From NCBI GenBank assembly GCA_009746045.1, contig RPFO01000041.1, positions 5,604,461 through 5,668,460 on the forward strand: a stretch of DNA of 64,000 bases. The letters are read 5' to 3'. A program made the position numbers and the translations under genes. This document shows, piece after piece, positions 11,386 to 22,666 of the stretch; position 1 is the stretch's first letter, and every line of letters begins with the position of its first letter. This stretch comes from Mesostigma viride (lineage: Eukaryota > Streptophyta > Mesostigmatophyceae > Mesostigmatales > Mesostigmataceae). Under the pieces are notes generated by a model, which saw only the letters and a program-made list of their open reading frames with translations, had not been told where the DNA came from and ran no database searches.

Positions 11386-13324
11386 AAATGTAAAAGGTAA
11401 TAATACGAACAATTAATTAATTAATAGACACGTGACTGCGTCACGTTAGCAGAAGTCCTCAGTGGGAGGGGAACATGGGATGGAATGGATGGTGGAAGCT
11501 ATCTAGGTCCTATTTACAGGGTTGTGGGCACCGCGGCCCGAATCGCTGTGAATGCCATAGGCGGTCACACGCGGAGCCCCCACAGACTTGGGGGTGGTCT
11601 CCTTCATCACTACTTGCCATCTATCCTTGCATACCATCTGCCTCCATATTACAGACAAACCAGGAGGCTGCCCAGGTGTGAGCCCGTCACGTCTAGTGTA
11701 GCACATGTCCATGCCGAGTCTATCACGAAAAGTCCACGGGTGGCGGCCCTGCCGCGCGCGGCCTGGGGACGAACAATAATAAAAAAAAAGTAAAGAGCAA
11801 TAATAATAACAAAAACAAAAATGGAATAAAGGAAGGTCATTGCTGGGATGTTGTGAGGCTGTCGCGTCTGCGTGCCACAATCTCCGGTGCCACCATGGCG
11901 GCTGGCCACTCAGCTTTGGTAAAACCCAAATGAACTGAGCTGACGTGCCTGCCTTAACTGCATGCCCTGTGGGGTGGGCGAGGACCTGTCCCATGATGAT
12001 GAACGTTAGGAAGATTCTCAGCCGAGGACAAGGAACTGTCCCTCGTGCCTGATGACCACCTTATTGATCCCCTTGTGTACCGTCACGTGCCGCGTTTGAC
12101 TATCCTTGCTGGGGCGTTAGCTAGACGCTCCACTAATCTAATTGCGACAATGATGATGGTGCAAGATGATGCTTTTGCCTCCCCTGCTATAGAACCATGC
12201 TTTCACAACACACACTTTGCACAGTCCGATGATGAAGCCGCACATGCGGAATTTATTGAGAAAGTTAATACAATTACAACACGTTGATAGTCTCAATATC
12301 GATGCACTCCATGCTCACGAGCCCGCAGTTAGGCAGCGCTCCATGACATGCTACCGGCCTTGCTCCCAAGGAAAGGGAGAAACACGAAGGCCACTAACGA
12401 GAGACTCGAAGAGACTACACGCTACGTGAGAGTCCTCTTCGACTATGAACCAAACCATTCGTCATGCCACACGCATGACACACGCCACACTTGTCAGTCC
12501 AGCCAGGAATGCCAAAACTATCTTGCTGCCTGAACCATGCAAACAGAAACCGCATTCCAGTTGCCGTCCTGGCTTTCTACCACACATGCCAACAAGAGCA
12601 GGAAGGCATCCCGACAAATCTAAATTGCTACCCTGTTGCCGATCTCATCTCCTAGAGGCTCCGGCATTTCTGTCCCTGGTCTGGGAATGTCCGGCATTGA
12701 GTCACGACCACCGAGGTCGAAGCATAATATCCTTCAGACAATCTGCACACTCACACCTTGCGTGTGAGTGGCCCAGCAAACATTGCTTCTAATATTTCCT
12801 TTCTAGAAGAAATCCCTTTGTAGGGCTGCCAGCGATTTCGCATTCATTCCAGCGATCTGGCTCCGCTCCGCAACTTGTCCTTTTCCATTTTCTGTCCAGT
12901 CCTCATAACGTTGACCCGCTATTCTACACCACAAAGACACCTGGCCTGTCAATAGCCTCGGCGCTGTTGAAGTCCAGCAGCAGTCCAGCTCCAGCTCCAG
13001 CTTCAGCTCCAGCTGTCCACTAACTCGCGTATGATCCTCTCGACGCTGCGCACTTGTGCTGCCGTCCGCTCAAGTCAGTGCTGCGCGCCCAGCTGTGCCT
13101 GGCCCGGCGCGCGCGCACGTACACTTTCGTCCGCTCTTATGCTGTGCGCCCGACTGTGCCTGGCCCGGCGCGCTTGCCCCTGCCCCTATGCTGCAAGTGC
13201 TAGTGTCCCCCCCCCGGTCACTAGCCTTTGTCGAAAATGCGTAGAAAACAAATTCCTTGCGCACGTCACCGGTCTTGTGCATAGTGGGCGCCCGGATGAC
13301 ATAGCTCGCGTCCGTGACTGTCAG
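11386..13324. other. Intergenic repeat-derived DNA without a recognisable gene
   Basis: The stretch contains a 139-bp repeat copy (11859-11997) also found at 13325-13463, an A/T-rich tract at 11385-11440, an A-rich segment at 11780-11830, and GC-rich sequence at 13020-13240 with tandem TGTGCCTGGCCCGGCGCGC motifs. A weak open frame at about 12000-12287 was considered and not called. Confidence 0.5.
11859..11997 (-). repeat. 139-bp repeat, probable Gypsy LTR fragment (copy 1)
   Basis: This is nearly identical to 13325-13463. The second copy sits directly after the purine-rich tract that ends the Gypsy pol gene on the minus strand, as expected for the start of a 3' LTR. Sequences beyond the 139 bp differ, so both are fragments. 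Confidence 0.5.
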
Positions 13325-13463
13325 CTGTCGCGTCTGCGTGCCACAATCTCCGGTGCCACCATGGCGGCTGGCCACTCAGCTTTGGTAAAACCCAAATGAA
13401 CTGAGCTGACGTGCCTGCCTTAACTGCATGCCCTGTGGGGTGGGCGAGGACCTGTGCCATGAT
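13325..13463 (-). repeat. 139-bp repeat, probable start of Gypsy 3' LTR (copy 2)
   Basis: On the minus strand this repeat follows the Gypsy pol stop codon and a GCGAGGGGGGGAA polypurine tract. That position fits the U3 start of a 3' LTR. Its partner is at 11859-11997. Confidence 0.5.
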
Positions 13464-13481
13464 TCCCCCCCTCGCTGGCTC

Positions 13482-15555
13482 TCATGGCTCCTCACATGGC
13501 CAGCGACCGTGCCAACTGTCACCACAGCACTCTAAGGAAATGGTGACGCTACTGGTTGCGAAACGGGCAGCGACACAAACTGGGCAAAACCACTGGCCCG
13601 CTGGCACGGTGGTGAGCGCTGGCTGCAAGCAGTGCATATGCCACCCACAATTACAGTCATCACACAGCAACATGGTATCCCCCTGGTCGACGCGATGGCA
13701 AACCTGACACTGTGCGTCCTTGACCCGCCTGGCCGTGTGCGAGGCGAGGTCAGGCAATAAGTTGGGCAACGAACACGGACTGAGGTTGCTTACGTTATTA
13801 TCTGTGGTGCGACTGCCGTCAACGCCCTCCAAAATGGCGACCCCAGATGGCTTGATGGCGACGATCCGCAAGATGGTCGGCCCCGCAGTCACGTCAAGAG
13901 TGTCGGTCAGCTGCGTGCGGAGAAATACGAACTGCCCCGGACGAAAATGCAGCTGACGGGCCATGTAAGCGCCCCCCCGGCGCTGAGCGTAGCGCAGGGT
14001 ATCTCGGTGTTGGGCGATGAACAAGTTGTTCATGGCGATGGTCATAACCTTGCCGAAAGTAGCCGCCCGTGCGGTCACCTCAGCCAGAAACTGACTGGCG
14101 TTGTCAAACGCCATAGGGGTGGGGTGTGCACTCTGCGCCTCCGTGGGGAGCAAGGGTGCGCGCCCAAACAACAGGAAATACGGGGAGAAACAGACGAGCG
14201 ACTCCTGGGGTGACATCCGGTAACCCATTGCTATCCACGCCAGTTCACGATCCCACATGGTGAATGATGCTGACTGCAGGCTCCACTTGCGCAAAGCCTG
14301 CTTGACAGTCTGCACCAATCGCTCAGCCAAACCATTGGCCTGAGGATGCTCCCGAGAAGTGCGACGGTGATCAATGAGACATGAATCCAACAATTCCTGA
14401 AATTCCCCCCGAAACTCCCCGCCCTGGTCGGTGACCACCTCCGCGGGGGCGCCAAACCTGGCGATGATGTCGGCGAAGTGCTTGGCGGTTGTGGCGGCCT
14501 GCTTGTCAGCAATGGGGATGAGCTCGACCCACTTGCTAAAACTTTCGACACACACCATGACATACTTGTGGCCATCTGCACTTTCATCAAAGGGCCCACA
14601 CAGGTCTACGTGCCAGCGGTAGAAGAGCCCTCTGATGGGTAGGCTCATCAATTCTTTCGCATCGTGGTCCAGTGACATTGAATCTGGCCTTCACCCGGGC
14701 ACACTGCGCGCAGCTAGCGACGACCTGCGCGACTGTGGCACGCATGCCGTTCCACCAATAAGAGGCGCGCACTAGCGCCAAAGGCCGGGCCCACTTCAAA
14801 TGTTCCAAAAAGTGTGACACTTTTGGTCGTTTTTTTGACTTTTTCGACGATCGTCACTCTGCAGAGTGATTCGTCGTGCGAAATCGTGCGAAATTGTGCG
14901 AAATTTGCTGAAATCGTGTGAAATTTGCTGAAATCGTGCGAATTTGTGCGAAATTTGCTGAAATTGTGCGAAATTTCATGTGAAAAATGTCGACGGTAAA
15001 AAATTTTGATGTGCACAACGTGTGTGAATTCATGCGAAATTTTGTCAAACGTCACTCCCCAAAACGACCCTTGGTTGAAATCCATGCGAAATTGTGCGAA
15101 ATCATGCAAAATTGTGCGAAATCGTGCGAAATCGTGCGAAAATGTGTGAAAATTTTGCGAAAATCACGCGAAAATCACGCGAACTCGTGCGAAATTTTAT
15201 TTTTTTTTTGCGAAAATAGCGAAAAAGTGTCACACACTTGGCTTGGACGGCGGAACATTTGAAGTGGGCCCGGCCCAAAGTGCGGTTACCACCCAGGTGG
15301 CCATACCGCTCATGGACTTGCTGGACGATGGCGACCCGCTTGTGAGGCGGCGGCACCACCACTTTGCGCTTGCCGAGCATTTTGTGGAGGACCCCGGCAT
15401 CCCACGAATAGGTGACCGCCCTATGTTGCACCCTATTCAACTCAGCGTCACGCTGGGCTGAGGACCAATCAACAGGGGTTGGGGTGAGAGCTATCCCTTG
15501 GACCTGCTCCAACACACGCCCATCGAGCCACACATCACCCATGTTGCATTCCACT
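13482..15555 (-). pseudogene. Gypsy-type integrase with C-terminal PHD finger, split by a MITE
   Basis: Read on the minus strand, the integrase begins near 15555 and carries the zinc-binding HERYGHLGGNRT segment up to about 15277. A MITE (14783-15276) interrupts it, and it resumes with SYWWNGMRATVAQV and CAQC, completing an HHCC finger. The downstream frame (13482-14678) has the catalytic triad Asp25 (HVDLCGPF), Asp84 (TDQGGEF) and Glu119 (ANGLAER). Residues 324-368 form a C4HC3 PHD finger (C324, C327, C339, C342, H347, C350, C365, C368), and the frame stops shortly after. Integrase inserts the cDNA into the genome, and a PHD finger could steer it to modified histone tails. A frameshift separates the HHCC part from the core. 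Confidence 0.88.
14783..15276. mobile_element. MITE inserted in the Gypsy integrase, about 490 bp
   Basis: The ends are inverted copies (GGCCGGGCCCACTTCAAATG at the left, its inverse at the right), and the interior has no open gene. Both outer flanks are AAA, which fits a 3-bp target duplication as in Harbinger-like families, although one end has an extra C. The interior is made almost entirely of short degenerate repeats of the form GTGCGAAAT / TTGCTGAAAT on one side and their inverses on the other. Removing the element restores the integrase finger region. Confidence 0.75.
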
Positions 15556-15560
15556 GTGAG

Positions 15561-16210
15561 AGTTAGCATTTTGGGCAACCAATATGCTAAGTGGATGCAG
15601 TTTGGAAAGACCTTTCCAACGCCGTGCTGACCGCCTGAAACAGACAAGGGATGAGAAAGATATGAGGTCCCGAAGTCCTAGCCGTCCGTGGCCGACTAGG
15701 GTGCAGTCCTCTGGTCTAGTGGACAGGACACGTGGCAGGCCGTGCCTGCACAGGCTTAGCCTGACTATCACGTGACTGTGGTCCACGTAGACCAGGAGGA
15801 GCAGCAGCCTGTGACTGGTGGAATACTGGAGCTGGCACAGGGCTGCAAGGATACTCAGTAGACCTTGCAGGCTTGTGACAGGTCCTGTACTTCCTAGGTT
15901 GCAGAGTCTAGGCAAATCCAGTTCGTCCTGGCTCTGCACGGATGCCAGTGGACGTTGAGGATTTGCTTGCACGCCTGCACGTGCCTCGTCACGCCGATGG
16001 GAACGAGGAACAACGCAAAGGATATAGCTTGGTCATGGGGGATGACCAGCTATCTTGGCAAGCACGAACCGAGGCTCCCACATTGGACGTGGAACCGCTC
16101 ACCGTGGTCGTGGCTTGGTGCACGGGTTATAAGGTTGCTGCCTGCAACTTTGGCTCATCCCGTCTGTGCGTGAAAGACCAGGAGCTCACGCTCTGGCTTT
16201 GTTGCTAACT
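15561..16210 (+). repeat. Left LTR of family-1 element
   Basis: About 650 bp, starting AGTTAGC and ending GCTAACT. It is followed by CGTATTATTG, comparable to CGTACTAATGG after the left LTR of the large element, which marks the likely primer-binding region. Confidence 0.88.
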
Positions 16211-16241
16211 CGTATTATTGCATTCCTGTTGCGAGGTTTTC

Positions 16242-16595
16242 ATGTCGGCCGAAGCTCGGGCAGAAACGCCTGAGTTGTCTTCTCCCAACCGGCAAGCTGC
16301 GCCGGAGCCGCCGGCGCGCGAGAGCTCTTTTTATCCCTATACTCATCGATCCAACGCCTCCACCTTCGTGCAAGCGGCATACGTTGCGCGGGGACTTGCT
16401 GAGGGTGGTTGGGTGGCTGTGTTCGGAAACGCAGCAGGGCCGTCGGCGAACGACCCGGTGGTGATGAGGATTCGGGCGACGACGTCGCCAGGGGAAACAG
16501 GGAGGGTTGCCACGGAGCGTCTCGTAGGCATACGAGACGAGATCGCTTCGTTGATTTACAGTCTGGAAGTTGCGTACCAGGGCGAGTTACGTTAA
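16242..16595 (+). pseudogene. ORF1 of the AGTTAGC LTR family, truncated
   Basis: Starting at the first ATG after the left LTR, the predicted protein runs 117 residues. It is clearly homologous to the first part of the protein at 28185-29325: both share STFVQAA, ARGLA-GGWVAVFGN and GPSANDPVVMR-RATTSPGET. After SLEVAYQGE the frame runs into the foldback sequence and stops. The function is unknown. The conserved position just behind the LTR, upstream of gag in the full-length relative, suggests an element-specific accessory protein. Confidence 0.7.
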
Positions 16596-16794
16596 ATAGT
16601 GCGGGAACCTTTTTCCCACTGAGGCAAATCGGCCCGGAACACTATTTTGCCCGGAATAACCACTTCCGAGCACCCAAGTTAATTCGGCCGAATTAACTTG
16701 GGTGCTCGGAAGTGGTTATTCCGGGCAAAATAGTGTTCCGGGCCGATTTGCCTCAGTGCATGGGAAAAAGGTTCCGGCACTATTTAACGTAACT
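16585..16794. repeat. Near-perfect palindrome (foldback element), 104-105-bp arms
   Basis: The left arm 16585-16689 and right arm 16690-16794 are inverted copies meeting at AATTCGGCCGAATT with no spacer. Arms begin AGTTACGTTAAATAGTGC. A third, single arm lies at 16927-17031. It interrupts ORF1 of the family-1 element. Confidence 0.9.
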
Positions 16795-16926
16795 AAAACC
16801 TGGCCTCGTGGAGGGGGGACGAAGAGCCCGAGACATCCGCCTAGGCCGCTGAGCACGCACCACTAAATGCGCCGGAGCTGCCTCAGTGAGGATTCGAACC
16901 CCTGACCTCCAAGGTGCACAGGTTTT
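16795..16926 (-). repeat. SINE-like tRNA-related segment between foldback arms
   Basis: The minus strand contains GGGGTTCGAATCC (16890-16902), a match to the RNA polymerase III B box, about 30 bp from its own end. No clear A box or tRNA cloverleaf was found. It may instead be a spacer captured between two foldback insertions. Confidence 0.35.
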
Positions 16927-17031
16927 AGTTACGTTAAATAGTGCCGGAACCTTTTTCCCACTGAGGCAAATCGGTCCGTCACACTATTTTGCCCGGAATA
17001 ACCACTTCCGAGCACCCAAGTTAATTCGGCC
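16927..17031. repeat. Third foldback arm
   Basis: Same sequence and orientation as the left arm at 16585-16689, with a few differences (for example GTCCGTCACAC for GCCCGGAACAC). It ends at the palindrome centre GGCC. Confidence 0.85.
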
Positions 17032-17317
17032 ATTGGACTAGGTAATGTGCCTTGACTTTAATCCAGCACCAAGTTCCCAAGGAAAGGTTGGGAGCTGACC
17101 AAGGGGTCAGGGGATAACCTGGGGTGACCTCTGATTCACTGGTCAGTACACCTGGCCTGGTCCAAGGGCACATATGTTGTTACCCAAAAGGAGGCAGGAC
17201 CCTGGGCCCTAGCAGGTCTGATCAACCTCAAGGGACCAAGTGGTCTGTGGCTGAGTGGGCACAAGCAAGGTTAGGCTTGTTTCAAGCTGGTCCAGCTCCA
17301 AAAGAAGAAAGGGTTGG

Positions 17318-17965
17318 AGTTAGCATTTTGGGCAACCAATATGCTAAGTGGATGCAGTTTGGAAAGACCTTTCCAACGCCGTGCTGACCGCCTGAAACAG
17401 ACAAGGGACGAGAAAGATATGAGGTCCCGAAGTCCTAGCCGTCCGTGGCCGACTAGGGTGCAGTCCTCTGGTCTAGTGGACAGGACACGTGGCAGGCCGT
17501 GCCTGCACAGGCTTAGCCTGACTATCACGTGACTGTGGTCCACGTAGACCAGGAGGAGCAGCAGCCTGTGACTGGTGGAATACTGGAGCTGGCACAGGAC
17601 TGCAAGGATACTAGGCCTTGCAGGCTTGTGACAGGTCCTGTACTTCCTAGGTTGCAGAGTCTAGAGGCAAATCCAGTTCGTCCTGGCTCTGCACGGATGC
17701 CAGTGGACGTTGAGGATTTGCTTGCACGCCTGCACGTGCCTCGTCACGCCGATGGGAACGAGGAACAACGCAAAGGATATAGCTTGGTCATGGGGGATGC
17801 CCAGCTATCTTGGCAAGCACGAACCGAGGCTCCCACATTGGACGTGGAACCGCTCACCGTGGTCGTGGCTTGGTGCACGGATTATAAGGTTGCTGCCTGC
17901 AACTTTGGCTCATCCCGTCTGTGCGTGAAAGACCAGGAGCTCACGCTCTGGCTTTGTTGCTAACT
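17318..17965 (+). repeat. Right LTR of family-1 element
   Basis: 648 bp, highly similar to 15561-16210. The main differences are a few substitutions and small indels. It follows a polypurine tract at 17300-17317. Confidence 0.88.
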
Positions 17966-17970
17966 GTGAG

Positions 17971-18672
17971 ATGGCCAACCAACACCACCTGGAGTGCTAG
18001 GTATCGTGCCAAGGTATTGTCAATGTCAAAGGACGGAGAATTGCCTTCCTCCAACCCGAGGAGGCCAGCGGCAGGGGTGAAGGGAGAAGGGTGAACTGAA
18101 TTGCTGCTTGCCGCAAAGTCTGCGACTGTATACTCGACTGCGCGCCAGTCTGCCTCGGCGTCGGCGTCAGCGAAGTCTGCAGCATTAACAAAAACCACAG
18201 ACCCAGGCGAGCTCTCGGCCCCTAGGGCCCGCGCACCGGTGTTGTCAACAGTGGTGGGTAGAGCATACCTGGACAGGACGTCCGCGTTGGAGTGATCCAC
18301 ACCTGGCCGATGGACGATTGTCAGGTGGTACTCCTGAATGATCATTGCCCACCGGGCCAGCTTACCCGTGAGTTTGTCGCTGGTCATCAACCGCAATAGG
18401 GGCTGGTGATCAGTGACAAGTGTGAACACCCGCCCAAAGACATATGGCCTGAAGTGCTTGATGGCCCACACAACGGCTAACGCTTCCCCCTCGTAGGAAG
18501 AGTACCGACTCTCGGCAGAGTTGTTACTCCGACTAGCGTACGCGATAATATATGCTCGCGCCCCGCATCGTCCTTTTGTGCTAGCACAGCCTCTAGAGTT
18601 GAATGAGAGTTTAATCCCGAGGGAATCCATGGCTCTTGCAGGAAAAGTTGCCTTTATGAAATGAGGAAACAC
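17971..18672 (-). pseudogene. Gypsy RNase H and linker, continuing into the integrase
   Basis: On the minus strand the frame encodes YIIAYASRSNNSAESRYSSYEGEALAVVW, TDHQPLLRLM, LTGKLARWAMIIQEYHLTIVHRPG and NADVLSRY, the RNase H and connection end of a Gypsy polymerase. A variable linker runs to 17971, where the family-1 element interrupts it. The gene resumes at 15555 with the integrase. Upstream of about 18600 the homology ends, so the polymerase proper has been lost. It belongs to the same decayed element as the PHD-bearing integrase. Confidence 0.85.
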
Positions 18673-20384
18673 AGACGTAAGTCACGTCACTTCCAAGACT
18701 GCACGTAGCACAGACGACAGGGTCGCAGTGCCAAGAGAGCGTGCACGCAAGAGCTAGCGTCCTAGAGCTAACAAGTCACTCATATAACTTGCTAGTAGGG
18801 ACGCGTCCAAGTATTCAGCTGCACTGTCACAGCTGAACTGTCAATCAATTGATCCCACAGACTCTGGCACGCCTTTGGGGCGCAGATCCATCAATTGTCC
18901 ATACGGCTAGTCCTGTGGACCTATCCGTACATTACTCAGTACGCAGATACATCAATTGTCTCATAGGTCCTGGAGTTAAAGAAACCTGTGGCTGAACTGT
19001 GGTTCAGCCTGCACTGATTAATATCTACAGAGGAAGTAGTTATATTAATCAATAGGTTTACGTTGCTGGTTATGGCTACCAGCACAGAATGCACGAGGCA
19101 CGCGAGAACCGTCGCCAAAGGTACGTGCGAGGACACAGGTGCAGGGAAAGTGGTGCTACCAAGTGGCAGCATCCTGCTCGTTATATACTAATTGTGACGC
19201 AGTCACATCCAGATGACTGATAGGACAGATCATCTCACAATATTGCTGTCCTTCACTCTGGACCAGCAGATCTCGACTCGTTATCCATAAATAGTCACAT
19301 CAGTGTCCTGTCGCACAAGTCCTGTCACTATTTGTTACGTCTAATCAATAGCATTGAATAGACCGCAGTGTCGGAGACTAAATGTCCTATCGTACACTGT
19401 GACAAGACGTCGTATGCCACGCGTCACTTGAAGAACCACCGTAGAATCACCGAATCCAAGTAGAATGTAGTAGAACAGTATCTTGCTCATATCTCGAGCA
19501 ATACTCATCAGAATGAACCCGTTTCTGGATTGTAGTAACCGGAAGTAGAATCTCTACAAGCCAAGTAGCTTAGTAGAATAATATTGCTTGCCAGGCAATA
19601 TTAACTCCAGCCCTTTCTTCTCTTTTAGAGCTTGGACATAACAGCCATATTAACTCCAGCCCTTTCTTTCTTTTAGAGCTGTTAGGCTTGGCAACACATA
19701 TATATAGAAACAACATGCATAGCACTTGACATCCCTCCCAGCTCTCTGTAGTCTCTGCTCGGGATTAATCAAGCACCAGATCACAACACATCTCAGCCAT
19801 GACGAATTACAATGAATTCCCTATCCACTGGAAGTAGAAAGCCAAGTGTTTGGAGTAGCAGCTTGTGGCTAACCAGAATAATGACCAAAATGGAATCATC
19901 ACCATAATGGCTCCTGATTGGAACCCCACAAGTTACCCACAAGACCTTATCAGGTAGACATTGATAGTTATCAGAACTGGCGCCCACCATGGACTGAGAA
20001 ATAGCACATCACAAAATATATTAAGCACATGACAAACTACCTTCCTCTGTCTGGGACAAAACTAGGGGGACCTGTCGCCACCTCACCAGCAAGGTTGATG
20101 GGTCAGCCAATCCGGGAAAATCCGCCTAAGCAGCCCCAGGGAATCGAACCCTGCCCTATAAAATCCCTTTGGTTGAGACAAACCTCAAACTGAGGACAAA
20201 CCCCCAACCAACATCATGCTCCATGACTGAGCATTACATAGAATACAGTATTATACACATATGTACACAGAGCATTACTGCCCTCAGAGCATCACAGCTC
20301 TCAGCATAACAGAGCCCAGCTCTATGTTAGCTCTTCTCACCCAATCAGTCACCAAACTCAAAGCTCCAACTGGAATTGCTCAAC
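18673..20384. other. Repeat-derived spacer, no gene recognised
   Basis: Includes a 416-bp repeat (18973-19388), two copies of a TTAACTCCAGCCCTTTCTT motif near 19607 and 19648, and a tRNA-B-box-like GGGAATCGAACCC at about 20139. No coding homology was seen. Confidence 0.5.
18973..19388. repeat. Long direct repeat flanking the 20-24 kb element, left copy
   Basis: Nearly identical to 25370-25781 apart from a 4-bp deletion and a few substitutions. On the minus strand it starts AGGACAT and ends TTTAACT, and the right copy is followed by CGAATTACAAG, resembling the AACT|CGTA junction of the other LTR family. It could therefore be an LTR of the decayed minus-strand element between the copies. No matching target duplication or polypurine tract was found. 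Confidence 0.5.
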
Positions 20385-21745
20385 TCACACAGAGGAGCTC
20401 ATCAGCTTGTAAAGAAGCTTATATTGCTCAGCAGACTTGTGAGGCAACTTGGTCAAGGCATCAGCAGGATTCTCAGAACCTGGAAGATGTTGAATATCCA
20501 CCAGACCTGCCAACTCCTTCAACAGGAGATAATCCAGATCTCTGCTTCTGGCCAACTGCTTGTGCACAAACTGGACCATGCCCATGTTATCTGAAAGGAT
20601 CAAGGTCTCCAGCTGAAGAGTATGAGGAGTCACTGAAGCCATAGCTAGCAACAGCTCCTTGATGTACAAACTGGACTGAATCCCTTCACAAATGGCTCTG
20701 CACTCAGAGACATCTGAACTCACAGCAACCCTTCTTTGAAGACGACTGTACCAGGCCACAAGACTAGGCCTATGTTGCTGAAGCACAAACAAGCCAGCTG
20801 ACCTGCCTCTGACCTTAGAAACTTGCCTGCTATCCATGGAGCTATCAACATAGATATCCAAGGAAAATGGCAAAGACAAATCAATCCCAGCTAAAGTAAT
20901 ACCAGGAGACTTGTTAACATGTGCAATAATCTGGGAAGGCTCCTCCAGAATTAGCACATCATCAGGGGATCTGCTATGGACCATCATGTCAGGCCCACAA
21001 ATGCTGCCATACCAGGCCAACTTGCCTTTCAGCTCAGGTGCAATGGATGACGTCATGACCTCTGGAACAGATTGAAGAATGGTACTCTTGTAGTCATTGC
21101 CCGCCTGCAGCTTAATCAGCCACTGACTCCCCTCCTGAACCAATGTAGCCTGCATTCCACAGAACGTGACAGCCTCTCCAGGCTTCTGCCACAATTCTTT
21201 TCCCAAAGGAAATGCATCATTAATGATGGGCACAAACTGACTCAACCACTTAGTGGGAGCAATCAAGTGCAAGTCATCACCATGCAGGCTAGCATACACA
21301 GGTAAATCATGCCACCTACCCAGCAATAAACATGGGTCCACAGATGACACCTTCAACCCACAGTGTTTAGTCAAGAAGTCTTCCAGGGTAAGCCTCCAAA
21401 TGATGGGACTGGACCTGAGACCTTCTAGACCCTTCAGAATCAGCAGGTAGCTAGACTGGAGCTCTGCCTGCCAGGCTACAGGAACTGGCACATGAAATGG
21501 AGTTTCACAATGCCACACCTGCTGAGCCACACTGGGATCACCCTTCAGAAATGCTCTCTTGAAATCTAGCAGAACTGAAGACATATCAGCACCCTGGTTC
21601 AGCATACCGACATACAGGCACAATAAAATACGCCATGTATCATGTAGCATCCCAGGTGTATACAACTCCTCGCCCAGAAGATCCCCAGTACCACGGTATT
21701 CATTGAGAACTGGACGCACATGGGGAACAGACACCCCTCCACCTC
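20385..21745 (-). pseudogene. RT and RNase H of an INT-PR-RT-RH retroelement (decayed)
   Basis: The minus-strand frame encodes EELYTPGMLHDTWRILLCLY, then LLDFKRAFLKGD (motif A region), LKGLEGLRSSPIIWR, and YASLHGDDLHLI as the catalytic box, with HGDD where YVDD is usual. The RNase H part has LDIYVDSSMD, SECRAICEGIQSSLYIKELL, LILSDNMGMVQF and ENPADALTKL, which is the Copia-type ribonuclease H signature. The stop is at 20385. A single-base shift near 21745 separates it from the protease and N-terminal RT part upstream. The nearest relative in the window is the pol of the 18.5-kb element. Confidence 0.85.
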
Positions 21746-22666
21746 CTTCCGCTTGATGACGAATCTGAGCTTCAACCGTGTACTGTATGGAGGAACTTCA
21801 TTCACAGGCTGACAGCAGTCAAACTGCAACCACTCCTCTAGGGCCTTGGCAAATGCTAGCCTCCAGGCCTCAAACATCAGAGGAGAACTCATTTCCTGGA
21901 CAAGCTGATCATAGCTAAGAGGAGAATGAGCAGCCAGTGATCTCTTAGTAATACCAATACTGCTAGGATGGAGAGCAGCTGGCATCACAAGACTGGAAGC
22001 CACAGGAATCTGATCCTCAGGCCACTGCACATTCTTGATCGCTTTCACAGAATTAAATACACTGGCAAGGGAGGTTTTAAAATTGACCAAGGGTATGCTA
22101 CCCCAGCCAAACTTTCTCAGCTTATCAGATGCCACAACAATTCTAGGAGAGCTCAGAAAATTTTGACCCAAGATGATAGGGCCATCATAATCTTCAAGCA
22201 CAAGAAATGTGACATTCTCACCCATGAAGGGTACCAGCACCTCTCCCAATACCATAATGTGTGTCCTGCCACTAAAGTCAGACACCCAAGCACAACTAGG
22301 CGAAAGCACCTGCCGTTGACCTGTATGTTGAGATCCCATAACAGAAACCTCAGCATTGGTATCTACCTCTAGGACAGCATCCTCGGACTCCTCCAACTGG
22401 CTGAGCTTGGACACCCGAGGTCCTTGCTTGGCTTTTTGCATAGCCAGCACCACATCTTTCAGGCCCACACCTCTATGCTTAGTGAGGCTAGAGGGGACCA
22501 CATCTGCCTGTCCTAAGGATGGAGAGTTAACCGATCCAGGGGTCTGGCCAGGACTTACCCGGGGATTACTTCCAGCTTGAACGTGATGATCAGGGATGAC
22601 GTCATGACCAACTGGCAAGGTTGTCACATCAGGAGTTACTGCCTCTGCTTCAGCACCCCTTAGACG
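21746..22666 (-). pseudogene. Protease and N-terminal RT part of the same element
   Basis: The frame contains AVLEVDTNAEVSVMG (Asp-Thr-Asn in place of the usual Asp-Thr/Ser-Gly of aspartic proteases), FLVLEDYDGPIILGQNFL (the conserved Ile-Leu-Gly flap/terminal region), and then AHSPLSYDQLVQEM and RLKLRFVIKRKEVEG leading into the polymerase. It continues in frame from the integrase once a 113-bp insertion plus duplication (22667-22779) is removed. The protease therefore sits between integrase and RT. Confidence 0.75.

Larger units (their letters stand above)
15561..17965 (+). mobile_element. Short LTR element with AGTTAGC...GCTAACT ends (family 1), 2405 bp
   Basis: Two direct terminal repeats (15561-16210 and 17318-17965) bound an interior of about 1.1 kb, and GTGAG is duplicated on both sides (15556-15560 and 17966-17970). 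The repeats start AGTTAGC and end GCTAACT rather than the usual TG...CA. The second repeat is preceded by a polypurine tract (AAAAGAAGAAAGGGTTGG). The interior keeps the first part of a gene also present in the 18.5-kb element downstream, then a foldback sequence and a SINE-like piece, and finally 17032-17317, which matches 45052-45338 of the large element. It is an internally deleted relative of that element, inserted between the RNase H and integrase parts of the Gypsy pol. Confidence 0.9.

Noticed and set aside
12000-12287. Open frame reading PDDHLIDPLVYRHVPRL...
   Set aside because: Protein-like in places but short, without start, domain or neighbours. It may be a fragment of an unrecognised element gene.
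20100-20160. tRNA-like GGGAATCGAACCC segment
   Set aside because: Only the B box is visible, with no A box or cloverleaf, so at most a SINE scrap.
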